Shown: positions 51,628 to 62,400 of the stretch, one piece after another
How positions within the stretch are numbered: the first letter of the stretch is position 1
How the letters are laid out: the number at the start of each line of letters is the position of its first letter
Origin: Acanthochlamys bracteata
Taxonomy: Eukaryota; Streptophyta; Magnoliopsida; Pandanales; Velloziaceae
Length of the DNA: 64,000 nucleotides
Assembly (NCBI GenBank): GCA_019914995.1
Contig: CM034145.1
Location: forward strand, 3,727,262 to 3,791,261
Direction: 5' to 3'
The notes under the pieces: model-generated
Database searches by the model: none
What the model was told of the DNA's origin: nothing
What the model saw: only the letters and a program-made list of their open reading frames with translations
Translations under genes and position numbers: made by a program

Positions 51628-51800
51628 CATATGTGTGCATATGCAGGCCACAAGTGCTCAAAGAGATCTCCAAATCTAATCTTTACTGTTGGATATGAAT
51701 AACGATGAATTTGAAACATATTTATAAATTTTTAGCTCAATCGGAATACCAATCGATCTTCATCAGAATTTTTGATTAAAATGACACAAAAAGTAAAAGT
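51628..51800 (+). repeat. Outer inverted repeat, left arm
   Basis: Aligns in inverted orientation with about 57815-57970. Shared blocks are CATATGTGT, AGAGATCT, GTTGGATATGA, GAAACAT, GCTCAAT and AAAATGACACAAAA. It lies outside the MULE and its TA flank. Confidence 0.65.
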
Positions 51801-51827
51801 TATATATATATATATATATATATATAT

Positions 51828-52160
51828 GGGAAGGATATATACACTCTCCTTACTGTACACATTCCTACACTCCCATCTGTGATCTGACGGTCAGAATTTC
51901 ATCTCGCTTGATGAGCGGCCGAGATCATCTCTCCCATTCACGCGATCACACTCCCCCCCACCCAGCTCACGCGTTCATTTCTCTCCACGCTCTCTCTCAT
52001 CCGAGCTCGAAATCTCTATCCCGATCTCGAAATCTCTTTCCGATCTGCTCACATCTTCGTCTCAGAATCTCTCTCCCGGTCTCCGAGTAGATGTCTTCTC
52101 CGTGCAGATCTCTCCATCGTGCTTGATGTCGAGATTTTGAGCGACGACGGCGAGCAGATC
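51828..52160 (+). repeat. MULE left TIR
   Basis: Starts GGGAAGGATATATACACTC. The inner limit is where similarity to the right TIR stops, after GACGACGGCGAGCAGATC. Confidence 0.9.
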
Positions 52161-53859
52161 GGAAAATTTTGAGCAAACCCGACGGCGAAAAATTGGTCTC
52201 TGTTTGGAGCACAGACGAGTCTACTCGATCTCAGCCTCGAGCGACAACGCCGAAGCATATCCTCATACTTCTATTTCGCCGATGATTTTGCTTAGACATT
52301 TCGTCTAAATTTTGATCCGGTTTTGATTTTTTTATTTTTTATAGTTTTTTTGCTTAGATGTTTTGGTAGTTTTTCTATCTTGAGAAGTTTAGATTTTTTT
52401 TTCCTGCTTAGATTTTCTGGTCCTCCATAATATTCCTCTAATTTTCTGGTTTTCAAAAATTTTCTTTGTTTAGCGTAGATGTTGTGGTCAACTAAAATTT
52501 TCCTCTGTTTAGCTTATATTTTTTTGCTGTTTGTCTCTCAAATCTATCTGCGAAAATTTAATGCAAGTGAAAAATGCTCCGGTAGCCAAAATATTTTGGT
52601 AGCCGAAAAAGATTGTTCTGTGTAGCTGGTGTTGTTGCTTTCTTTGGTATACTTCAATGCTTATCTTTGTTGTTTTCTTCGTTTTCATTTTGTTCTTGAC
52701 TATGCTGCTGGATGTTGTAATCAGAAGAGTGTTGGTTGATTCTTGAAACAGATAGCTGTTGCAACATGGTGTGCCTGAACGATGGTTGATGTATTTGGAA
52801 TGTTCGTTAATGTAGTTGAAATTGGTGTATTGATGTATTTGTGTTGTTATATTATACTACTAGATGTTGTAGTCAGCAGCTTACTAGTTTGAATGAGTAC
52901 TGGATCCATCTAAGAATCAAACGCAATGCCGTATGGACAGAACCAGCAACTTTTTGTGTTGTGCTTGAAGAATGCTTATGTTATCTGGATGTCGTCTGAA
53001 CAGAACCAACAATAACATGTTGTTTCCTGACAGGTTGTGCTTGTGTCAAAGATGTTATGGATATATGAAGATGTTTATGTAAATTTTGGAATGATGTTTC
53101 TGAGTGTTCGTGTAATCTGAAAATGTAAAATGAAAACTTTTAATGGAATGTTATCAATTTTTGACTGGATCAATCCAGCTCTTCTCAATGAAAATTGATT
53201 TAAGTAAATTGTATCATTATTTGCAATGGCTGATGATGAATGATGAATGCAAAATATTATCACCTCTCAATGCAGCTCTGCTGTTGCAAAATCTTCTAGA
53301 ACTAGCTGCCCATAAACAAAGTTAATGAATATTGTAGAAACATATATATCATGATTGGTAACAACATCATAACATCAATGCAATTAAATGAACACAACTG
53401 AATGGAGAAGATAAAATGAATTCAACTGAAATATTTTGAAGGAAAAAACATGAACAGAGAGTTTTATCCATTAACACTGCTGTTGTTTACAGTTTGTTAA
53501 AACACAACACAACTGTTGTATATTACAACCAGTAATCTGCTAACTACATCTATTATACTCAAAAATTTCAAAAACTTACTGAGCACTATTATAAGTTCAT
53601 ACAAAATACTACAATCAAGTATCATCACCAATATCTTTTTATCAGCAAAAAGGAACCTCTGTTCAAACTTCATCATCACTGTTGAGGTCTTCAATAGTCT
53701 TTATAGATTCATCATCATCATCATCTTCATCTATGTCTTCATAAATATCTCTATCAATAACTACCAAATAAGAAAATTTAGCAAACAATCAATATTAATT
53801 TGAATTCCAACAAGAGAGTTAGCATGATGAATCAAACTTAAGTAATGATTACACTTACT

Positions 53860-56126
53860 TATCTTCTTCTTTCTGTTTGGATTTTCGGGACAATTTCGCT
53901 TGTCGTGTTTAACACCAACTTTATTACAACAAGCACATCTTCTCCATATCTTTGCTTTAGCTCTTACAACGGCTTTCTCCAAACCGCCTTTTATTCTACT
54001 ACTATCATTGTAAGTTTTTCCTTCTCTCTTTCTTCCCTTAGTCTGTTAGATGTTAGGATTCAAAAGTAGAACTTGTGATGCATCAACTGAAACTTATGAA
54101 CTCTCATTAGCAGTGCATGAATTGACTTGTGAGTTTTCGTTAGCCTTTCTTACTTCCTTAATCCTTAGTGACAATTCTTGTAACGTTTGCAACATCAATT
54201 CAAAAATCTTATCTGTTTCACCAGCTTCATAGGACAATTGGCTAGAAATCTTTAAAAGTTGATTAGTTCTCAAAAGCTCAGAATTCTCATGGCCACGGAC
54301 TGCTCTACCATCATATTCAGCTCTATACTTATTAGCTCCTTTCATCCACCTTTTAATAACAAAGTGATCCGGTATTTTCATATCACGGTAATGAAAAACT
54401 TTTATAAAGTGTCCACAAGGAATTCCTGTAAACTCAAACATTCTGCATTCACAGTAACCTTGTTTTGTAGCATGATTAAATATTACCTTCCACTGATGCT
54501 CATCACCAAGAACTCAAGACTTATAAGTATAAGTTGTGTAGCCGTCATTTCCCTTTTCATCTTCACATAAAACATACTCAGCTTGAGCTTTCTCAAATTC
54601 TTTTTTGAACTTATCGTACACATTTCTTGTGTACACATTAGCTGCACTCTTCAAAGATAGGCATACCTATCGACAATGCGATTAAAATGCTCACTAATGT
54701 AGTCCTTTTTTTTTTCTTTTTCAACAATTTTAGCTAAACATTTCTCATTCTTCAAAACAAACTCCCTAAGAGTTATAGTTGAGTGAAAAAAATTGCTGTA
54801 AACAGAATTCATACCCTCAGAGCGTCCGGTAGTGTTCATGCCAGTATAAAAAGTGTCGAAGTGATAAACTGGAATCCATTTTTTTCTAATTTCATACATT
54901 CCTTAGAGCCATTTGTTCTCTTGCAAGTTGTACTTACATACTAGTTCCTCCCACCCCGTTTCAAAAGAACTAAGTGTATAACTTTTCCTAATACACATCT
55001 TGATATCTTTTTTGAATGTTGACTTCTTAAAATAAATGTGCGACAGCTTCTCAGGAAATTTTTTCAACACATGCCACAAACAAAATCGATGTCGGGTATT
55101 TGAAAATACCTTCTCAACTGCTGCAGTCATACCTCTGTCTTGATCTGTGATGATAGAAGATGGAGCACGTCCGTCCATAGCTGTAAGCCATGTCTAAGAA
55201 AGCCGCTGAAAATACTCTTCAGTCTCATCCAAAAGTAATGCACAACCAAACTGAATTGACTGCATATGGTGATTAACTCCAGTAAAAGATGCAAATGGCA
55301 TTTCATATACATTCTTACGATATGTTGTGTCAAAAAATACCACATCGCCAAAATACTGAAATTGCAGACGTGATCGACCATCTATTCAAAAAAAATTTAT
55401 TGCCCTTGCTTCGCTATCCATTTGGATTGTATAAAAAAAGTTTGGATCTTTTATACTCTTCTCCTTAAAAAAATTTAGTGCTACAGTGGCATCGCCTCTG
55501 ACAGGCTTCTTGTACTCCTTAAAAGGTCCCAAGTGATTCCAGCAATCTCTGTCATCAAAGCCATGCTATGAACTGTCGAGTATATCTGCAACTTTATTTA
55601 CTGGAATGCCTTCATCACGAAAAGAGTCGATCAATATCTTAGCCGTAGTTGGCATATGTCTACAGACAGGCATACGCATTCTTTTTGAAGGACTAACTAG
55701 TCCGTAATTGTGATCATCAAAATACTGCGTCACTTTCCAAAATCCAGTTGTAGCTTTCTTTGCCACCTTCATTTTTGCAAGACATCTACATTTCACTTTA
55801 TTCTCCTGTCTCTTTTGTTTTACTAATACATCTGGCCCATCATTTGTTTTGTTCTTGTTATAGTCTTTGTAATTTCCAAATCGGTCACAAGTCATTAGAC
55901 AACTAGTGACTTCATCAGAATTTGAATTTCTTTTTTGTGTACTTCGGATAACGCCACTAAATCTGTTTGTTTTTCCATAATATATATACATTTCTTTTGC
56001 AGCTTGAAGACTCGAAAAAATCATCCCTAAAGACGGCGATTTTCCCTTCTCTGTTGTAATATCTAGAGTTGAAGCAGAACAACTGGCTTTGTCTTTTTCA
56101 TATGCATTCTCGGTGGATTGGGCCAT
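53860..56126 (-). pseudogene. FAR1/FHY3-type MULE transposase, broken
   Basis: Start is probably the ATG at 56126 (MAQSTENAYEK). Domains in order: FAR1-type zinc-binding DNA-binding domain near 55600-56050 (GMIFSSLQAAKEMYIYYGK, CRCLAKMKV), MULE transposase core 54700-55400 with the catalytic set (FDTTYRKN for the first Asp, IITDQDRGM for the second, TTGRSEGMNS for the Glu) and the CLWHVLKKFPEKL motif, SWIM zinc finger near 54400-54460 (CECRMFEF, GIPCGHF) and a C-terminal zinc knuckle near 53920 (CACCNKVG..H....C). Seven in-frame stops were seen (55566, about 55387, about 55195, 54903, about 54515, 54094 and about 54047) and one frame change near 54650, so it is inactive. Several stops replace expected Trp or Gln codons. 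Confidence 0.85.
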
Positions 56127-57460
56127 GAGCTTTGTAATTCTCAAAACAGTGAGTTTGCTTTGTTGTAACAAACAAAATTTTTTTGCTACCGATGAAGAAA
56201 AAAATACAATAGAGAGTTTGGTAATGCAGTTGCTTAACGGACGGACAAAAAGAAAGAAGAAAGAAAGAAAGTAATGGCAGGGAGAATGATGTATGGGCGG
56301 GTAGCATCGAGTTTAGCGAGAGAATAGAGAGCACGTCACAGCAAAACTATCTAAATTAAACTTAACAAAAATAATTATTACGTTTAATTAGATTACACAA
56401 ATTTAAAAGATAAGCCATTTTATATTAATCTTGATTACATAGATATAAGCAAACAACAGATTCATTAGAGTTGTTCTGGATAACATTGTTCATTCTTTGT
56501 TTATAGATAACATTGTTCTGTTCTGGACTGAGAGTTGATAACATTTTATATACATTCATCAGCCATTGAAAATAAGTGATAACGCATTGCTCAAATAACT
56601 TTCCATTGAGAAAAACTGGATTATCCAGTCAAAAAAATTTATAACATTCCAACAAAAGTTTCCATTGTACATTTTCAAGATTAGTTGAACACTCAAAACA
56701 TCATTCCAAAATTTATATTGCATTGATAGTCTTTTAGAAATAATTGCTTTATTGTACACAGGCATATAACATTGCATTCTTCAAACAACATCGAGATAAC
56801 ATGCATTCTTGCAATATTGAACTAGCTCTCCAGGCAACTAACATGTTGGGTTTGTCTATATGCTGATAACCCGCAGCACCATTGCAAAACATAACAACAT
56901 CCATTGACATCCAACACTACAGTCCACAAGCTTAACCAAATCAATATTTCAAAACATTCAATTTTAACCAAATCAACCAAAAACCTTTTCAGCTAAATAA
57001 CAAGCTTCTGCAGTGCACAAACCAACTAGCATCATAAGCTAAACATTGCAATAACAATATCAAGATAAAAGACTAGGCATTTATCTTCCTCGAAAAGTAG
57101 GGAAGATCAAAATTTTGTAATGTGTTAAACAAAATCATCGGAAAAATTCAAAAAAGAAGAGATTAAAAGAAAATCTAAAAATAGGTCAAATTTTCATGAA
57201 AGTTTAAGCAAAATCGTCAAAGAAATCAAAATTTTATAGAAGTTTAAGCAAAATCATCAAAGAAATCGAAGAAGGAGGAGATGAGATGTCGATGTCATCA
57301 TCGAGGCCGGGATCGGATTTTGTCATCGGTGCCAAAATTGAGACCAACTCTTGGCAGTTCTGGCTCGAAAAATTTTGCTGACGGAAATCTCTCAACCCAA
57401 AGCTCGAAAACGAAATTTCGCTTTAGAAATATCGACGCGCAGCGGCGAAATCAGAGGTCA

Positions 57461-57795
57461 GATCTGCTCGCCGTCGTCGCTCAAAATCTCGACATCAAGC
57501 ACGATGGAGAGATCTGCAGGGAGAAGACATCTGTTTGGAGATCGGGAGAGAGATTCCGAGGCGAAGATGTGAGCAGATAGGAAAGAGATTTTCGAGATCG
57601 GGAGAGAGATTTCGAGCTCGGGGGAGAGAGAGCGTGGAGAGAAATGAACGCGTGAGCTGGGTGTGGGGGGAGTGTGATCGCATGAATGGGAGAGATGATC
57701 TCGGCCGCTCATCAAGCGAGATGAAATTCTGACCGTCAGATCACAAATGGGAGTGTAGGAGTGTGTACAATAGGGGAGTGTATATATCCTCCCTC
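57461..57795 (-). repeat. MULE right TIR
   Basis: Inverted copy of 51828-52160, ending TATATATCCTCCCTC next to a TA run. Confidence 0.9.
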
Positions 57796-57814
57796 TATAT
57801 ATATATATATTCGT

Positions 57815-57970
57815 TTTGTGTCATTTTGATTTGGAGTTTCTATTGAGGTCCATTCCTATTACAATTGAGCAAAAATTTTATTAACATGTTTCTAACTCAT
57901 AGTTACTCATATCCAACGGTAAATTTAGAGATCTCACTAACCATTTTTGTTTGGCATATATACACATATG
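57815..57970 (-). repeat. Outer inverted repeat, right arm
   Basis: Inverted partner of 51628-51800, clearly more diverged than the MULE TIRs. Confidence 0.65.
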
Positions 57971-58695
57971 TCTATAATCAATCAATTAAGCGGAAAACAA
58001 TCGCCTAGAAATAAAGAAGAAACCGTATAATAATTTTTTAATTCTATAACTGTCTACTGGATCAGGCCGGATTAGTAAAATTCTATTACTATACACAGGC
58101 TAAGTGGTGAGTGTTCCAGACCACTGACTTCACCAATTTCAATGAATTTAACATTTTCAGTTTCAATTATTCTTATACTATCGTTAGGACAATTACATTA
58201 ATACCTTTTTTATTTTTTCTAAATAAGTAATGAAAAATCTACTGATTATTCTTGCATCTAATTTTCTATTGTGGATTATAATTTCTTACCTCTTTCGAAA
58301 AATCCGAAGAATGCAGGTGCCTTAAATTAGATTTCCTTTCTGTCCACAGTTCAAAACAACTTTTTATAACTACCTATTAAAAATTCTATTTAATAAATAA
58401 ATGACAGATTTTAAGCATGCATTCACAATGATTTGTGTAAAAATGAGTTACTTAATACATTTCTAACCATATTCATTAGAGTAAGATTATACATTTATGT
58501 TACACCATTTTTGTGATGTACTTGGCATTGTGTATTAAGCACATATTCTACGTCTTTCAAAGAATTTAGCAAATAGGCTTTGACATTATCCTATTTCATC
58601 ATATTTTTTATAATATTCACCACCTTTGTTAGATCTGATAATTTTCACTTTTCTATCTAACTGTCTTTCAACTTTAGTAATAAATATCTCTAAGA
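57971..58695. other. AT-rich spacer, no gene recognised
   Basis: Nothing with coding character on either strand. Confidence 0.5.
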
Positions 58696-59378
58696 TATTG
58701 AAAAGACGATTTTGTCCACGATAGTTTGTAAATTTACGACTCTATATAAAATGTTTTGCCGCATCAATTTCTCTCATTCTCTTGTTTTCTCTGCAGCTCC
58801 ACTCTGCTAAAAACCCTTGCAGCGTCTCTTCGTCCGGCCTTGATCTCGACAATCTTCGTCCTACCTTGATCTCGACTCCGCTAAGAGCCACGACGGTCTT
58901 TTGTTTTCCTCCTTTCCCTGCACACTGCTCCTCCTTCTACCGCCCGTTCTGTCGTCCACCGCGGCCTCATCTTCGACCGCCAGAACAATCGCCATGGCAC
59001 CTATTCAACCCTCACCCGCTCCAAAGTTCGCGGCGGTGGCAAGAAACCTTTTCCTCAGAAAAAACTCGGCCGCGCCCGTCGTGGCTCCCAGCGGACTCCT
59101 CTCCGTCTCGGCGGTGGTGTTGTCTTCGGTCCATCAAGATAAATCGCAAGGAGAAACGTTTAGCTATCTCCACCACCCTAGCGAGTGCTGATGCTGCTGA
59201 TGACGCAATTGTTGTTGAAGATTTTGGACAAGAGTTTGATTCCGGACCCAGGACCAAGGATTTCATTGCGGCGATGAGATGGTGGGGGTTAGACCCCAAA
59301 GAGAAAGCTATGTTCTTGATGACGGAGGTGTCTGAGAATGTTATGTTGTCTAGCAGAAATATTGGTACACTAAAGACG
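58696..59378 (+). pseudogene. RPL4: Plastid ribosomal protein L4, broken copy 1
   Basis: Translated pieces match chloroplast 50S ribosomal protein L4: [58 protein letters not shown] and, in another frame, [51 protein letters not shown] and SSRNIGTLK. L4 is a 23S-binding protein of the plastid ribosome. The residues expected between GVVFGP and SIKINRK (about KPRDW) are missing, with a change of frame. The copy stops being L4-like after NIGTLK, so the C-terminal part is absent. It keeps a promoter-like start (TATA at 58743-58750). No in-frame ATG of a transit peptide was identified. Confidence 0.88.
58743..58750 (+). promoter_or_regulatory. TATA box of RPL4 copy 1
   Basis: TATATAAA about 35-50 nt before a CT-rich leader (TCTCTCATTCTC). 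The same element is repeated in copy 2. Confidence 0.45.
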
Positions 59379-59537
59379 ATGGGACTTTAAGCTCGAAAAA
59401 AGCACAAAATAGAAAGTTGGGTGTTTGGATATTGCAAATTTAAGCTGCTTTAGGATGCTTTCAACAGTGCTATTTTAAAAGTATTTCGGAGATGCTTTCA
59501 ATGAAAAGCACTGCGGCAGCTTTTCCTCCCCCGCATT
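59379..59537. mobile_element. Short MITE-like insert between the two RPL4 copies
   Basis: Contains GGGTGTTTGGATATTGC, TTAAGCTGCTTT and AAAAGCACTGCGGCAGCTTTT, wording shared with 62150-62290. It looks like a decayed non-autonomous element; ends not resolved. Confidence 0.4.
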
Positions 59538-60380
59538 GTGAAAAGACGGTTTTTGTCCACGATAGTTGTAAATTACGACTCTATATAAAATGTTTTACCG
59601 CATCAATTTCTCTCATTCTCTCGTTTTCTCTGCAGCTCCACTCCGCTAAAAACCCTTGCAGCGTCTCTTCGTCCGGCCTTGATCTCGACTCCGCTGGGAC
59701 CCACGACGGTCTTTTGTTTTCCTCCTTTCCCTACGCACTGCTCCTCCTTCTACCGCCCGTTCTGTCATCCACCGCGGCCTCATCTCCGACCGCCAGAACA
59801 ATCGCCGTGGCACCTCTTCAACCCGCACCCTTTCCGAAGTTCGCGGCGGTGGCAAGAAACCTTTTCCTCAGAAAAAACTCGGCCGCGCCCGTCGTGGCTC
59901 CCAGCGGACTCCTCTCCGTCCCGGCGGTGGTGTTGTCTTCGGTCCATCAAGATAAATCGCAAGAAGAAACGTTTAGCTATCTCCACCGCCCTAGCGAGTG
60001 CTGCTGCTGCTGATGACGCAATTGTTGTTGAAGATTTTGGACAAGAGTTTGATTCCGGACCCAAGACCAAGGATTTCATTGCGGTGATGAGACGGTGGGG
60101 GTTGGACCCCAAAGAGAAAGCTATGTTCTTGATGACGGAGGTGCCTGAGAATGTTATGTTGTCTAGCAGGAATATTGGTACACTAAAGATGCTTACCCCC
60201 CCCCCCCCCCAACCAAGCTTAATCTGTTCGATATTTTAGATGCGCAGAAGCTTGTCTTTACCACATCTGCTGTTGATTATCTCAATTCTGTATACGGTGA
60301 GGATGCTGAAGATTACATTAATCTAATGATGATGGTGAGGAAGGAGATGGAGGTTAGTATTGATAGTTCAAATGAGCTCT
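59538..60380 (+). pseudogene. RPL4: Plastid ribosomal protein L4, broken copy 2
   Basis: Nearly the same as copy 1 from the promoter (TATA at 59582-59589) through NIGTLK, including the same loss after GVVFGP. It runs on into the C-terminal part (LFDILDAQKLVFT, SAVDYLNSVYGEDAED) up to about 60350. A run of 15 C (60196-60210) sits where the family has MLTPRTLN and adds a second change of frame. The two copies look about 95% alike. It is a pseudogene unless the frames are rescued in a way the sequence does not show. Confidence 0.88.
59582..59589 (+). promoter_or_regulatory. TATA box of RPL4 copy 2
   Basis: TATATAAA in the same setting as in copy 1. Confidence 0.45.
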
Positions 60381-61102
60381 AAATGATTTCTCACTGATTA
60401 TTATTCCCTTTCTTATTATTGGCACATATAATATTAATGCATTCTATTCTATTGCAACAATCTGTATTATATTTGTTGTGTGGTTATGTGCAATACCATA
60501 TGCTAAAAGAGATATAGAGCATGTCAGCTCTACTATGTATCTATGATTGTAAGGTTTAAGTAGTACATCAAGTCCTATGATTAGTAGTTGTTGTTGTTGA
60601 TGTTCGATTCTGTTGTCTGATGTAAACTATTGCTTATATGTTCAAAATTATTAGTGATTTTAACTTCGTATGGTTAGATTTTAACAAATTTTATTTGCTA
60701 GATAAGATTCATGCTTTTTCTTTTCTTTCTGTTGGGATTTCTGGAGTCCTTATGGTGTTTGAATATACAGTACTTGCGTATTTAATTATTAGTGAATAAT
60801 TTTAGGTTGTTTGTGATTTTCGGAGTTGTTGAAATCGGAGTTAAGGTGAGGCCAGTGCCATTCAATTTCTTAGTATTGTCTAAGCTTCCTTTAAAGGAGG
60901 TTTGCTAGAGGATCACCTCGATATTTGACTTAATAGTTACTTTCGTAGGTGGTACTGAGATTTGCAGCCTGCAGCATCAAGCCACTATTGCTGTTTTATG
61001 CCCTATATTTTATTTCTATTGCTATTTTCAGCCTTCACATATTTATTTTGAGTGAACTAGTAGATCTGATTTATGAGTTAATAGTAGTTGTTGTTTGTTT
61101 AG
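60381..61102. other. Spacer or intron between RPL4 and ClpP pieces
   Basis: T-rich sequence of intron-like composition. No other ClpP exon was found in it, although it ends in a good acceptor (TTGTTTGTTTAG). Confidence 0.4.
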
Positions 61103-61249
61103 CCGTCAGTCAACGAGGACCCGAGTCGTGTAAAGCGCTTCAATTCTCAGGAGGCACTTGAATATGGACTCATTGATCGTGTTCTTAGACCTCCTCGAAT
61201 TAAGGCTGATGCTCCACGCAAGGAGCAAGCTAATGCAGGCATTGGTTGA
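61103..61249 (+). pseudogene. ClpP-type plastid protease subunit, last exon only (ClpP4-like)
   Basis: A 49-codon exon after an AG acceptor reads SRVKRFNSQEALEYGLIDR, then VLRPPRIKADAPRK and a stop after NAGIG. This is the C-terminal end of a nuclear-encoded plastid ClpP; from memory the RPPRIKADAPRK tail points to ClpP4. ClpP subunits form the serine-protease core of the plastid Clp complex. The catalytic Ser, His and Asp lie upstream in the family and are absent here, so this fragment cannot be active. It stands on the same strand as the RPL4 copies, 750 bp downstream. Confidence 0.75.
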
Positions 61250-61619
61250 AAGTCTTGCTGTAGTCCTACGTTTATTGAATGCTTGAGCAAGTGCAGCTGC
61301 TGCCCTGTGTTACCTCTATTCTGATTGTTGAGTCTTTAAGAATGAGATTGTAATGCTCAAATTTGTTATGTTTGAGACTAATCTTTTAATGTTTGAGAAT
61401 ATTATGTTGAAATTGATTTCAATCTATTTGGTGTGAACTGCGCCTGTTGCAGAAGCATGCCATCTTAGGAAAGCCAAAAAAGCAACCTCACAAAATTAAA
61501 GAATCTCTTTTAGAGCCTGTAATTTATATTTATGTGTGTTTTTTGAGTAACGTAAATATTGATATCTTTATGAGGACTCGTTTTGAGATCATTCACGTAT
61601 ACTATTAATATTAAAGTTT
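61250..61619. other. 3' flank of the ClpP exon
   Basis: Probably includes the original 3' untranslated region; nothing else recognised. Confidence 0.4.
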
Positions 61620-62212
61620 ATTTGATATTGTCTCAATAATTAATTTATTTATTCACTGTTTATTTAATACTTATAAAATAGAGTAAAATTTGAATTGATA
61701 GAGATTTAAAATATTGGTCAAATAATTTTATTAATTTACAATGATAATACTAAATTTACAAATATTAATATAAGAAATTTTTAATAATTATATAAAAATA
61801 TTATTCAAAAATAATAAATTAATAATAATAATTTTTAAATAAATATACTCAAATTTAATTATTGATTTATTTTCTTAATATAATTTGCTAATAAAATATA
61901 AATATTAAGTTAGGAAAGTATTTACATAATTATTATGTGATAAAAAATATTCAATTAAAAAAGTAAATATTATATAAAAATATTATCTCTTAATTATTAT
62001 ATATCTAAGGATATTTCAGTCATTATAATTTTCATACAAACATAAGCATAAATTTAGCCAAACATTCATTCAACTTTCAGCATAATACAGTAAAAATTTA
62101 TCCAAACACTTTTCAGTATAAAGCTACTTTTTTCAGCAAAAGCTCAAGCCACTTATTTTAAAAGCTGCTTTATTTTAAAAGCACAAAAGTTTCGGCACGT
62201 ACAAACGAAGCC
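61620..62212 (-). mobile_element. MITE-like element related to 47738-48715
   Basis: In reverse complement it starts GGCTTCGTTTGTACGTGCCG and shares GTTTGGATAAATTTTTACTG and TGACTGAAATATCCTTA-type blocks with the repeat at 47738-48715, which lies in the opposite orientation. AT-rich and non-coding. The far end was not resolved. Confidence 0.5.
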
Positions 62213-62400
62213 TTAAACAATATAAGCAGCTTTTTTCTCCAAAAAAATAAGCATCTGATTGATGTTTTTTCAATAAGCACTGCGGCGGCTTTTTTCGCTG
62301 GGTATGGGTAATATCTATTTTTGTCCATGATAAGTTAGCAAAATTACGAAGTTATATACATCCTCAACCGACTCAACTTTTTATTTCTCATTTCATTTTT
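62213..62400 (+). repeat. Leader-like module, third occurrence
   Basis: CAATAAGCACTGCGGCGGC and TTTTTGTCCATGATAAGTT followed by an ATTACGA block repeat, with changes, the upstream sequences of the RPL4 copies at about 58700 and 59510-59580. Confidence 0.5.

Larger units (their letters stand above)
51828..57795 (-). mobile_element. Mutator-like (FAR1/FHY3-type) DNA transposon, full length, inactive
   Basis: 5.97 kb bounded by long terminal inverted repeats, 333 and 335 bp, with only scattered mismatches. Both sides are flanked by TATATATAT (51819-51827 and 57796-57804), consistent with a 9-bp MULE target duplication though ambiguous in TA-rich DNA. A transposase of the FAR1/FHY3 family lies inside on the minus strand. 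Flanking the gene are about 1.6 kb (52161-53760) and 1.3 kb (56170-57460) of non-coding interior. The high TIR similarity suggests fairly recent movement, perhaps driven in trans. Confidence 0.9.

Noticed and set aside
51908-52258. Open frames on both strands in the MULE left end
   Set aside because: They lie in the TIR and reappear mirrored in the right TIR; they are by-products of CT-rich sequence.
60196-60210. Run of 15 C in RPL4 copy 2, possibly an assembly error
   Set aside because: It could be a sequencing artefact, but copy 2 is already broken upstream, so the pseudogene call does not depend on it.
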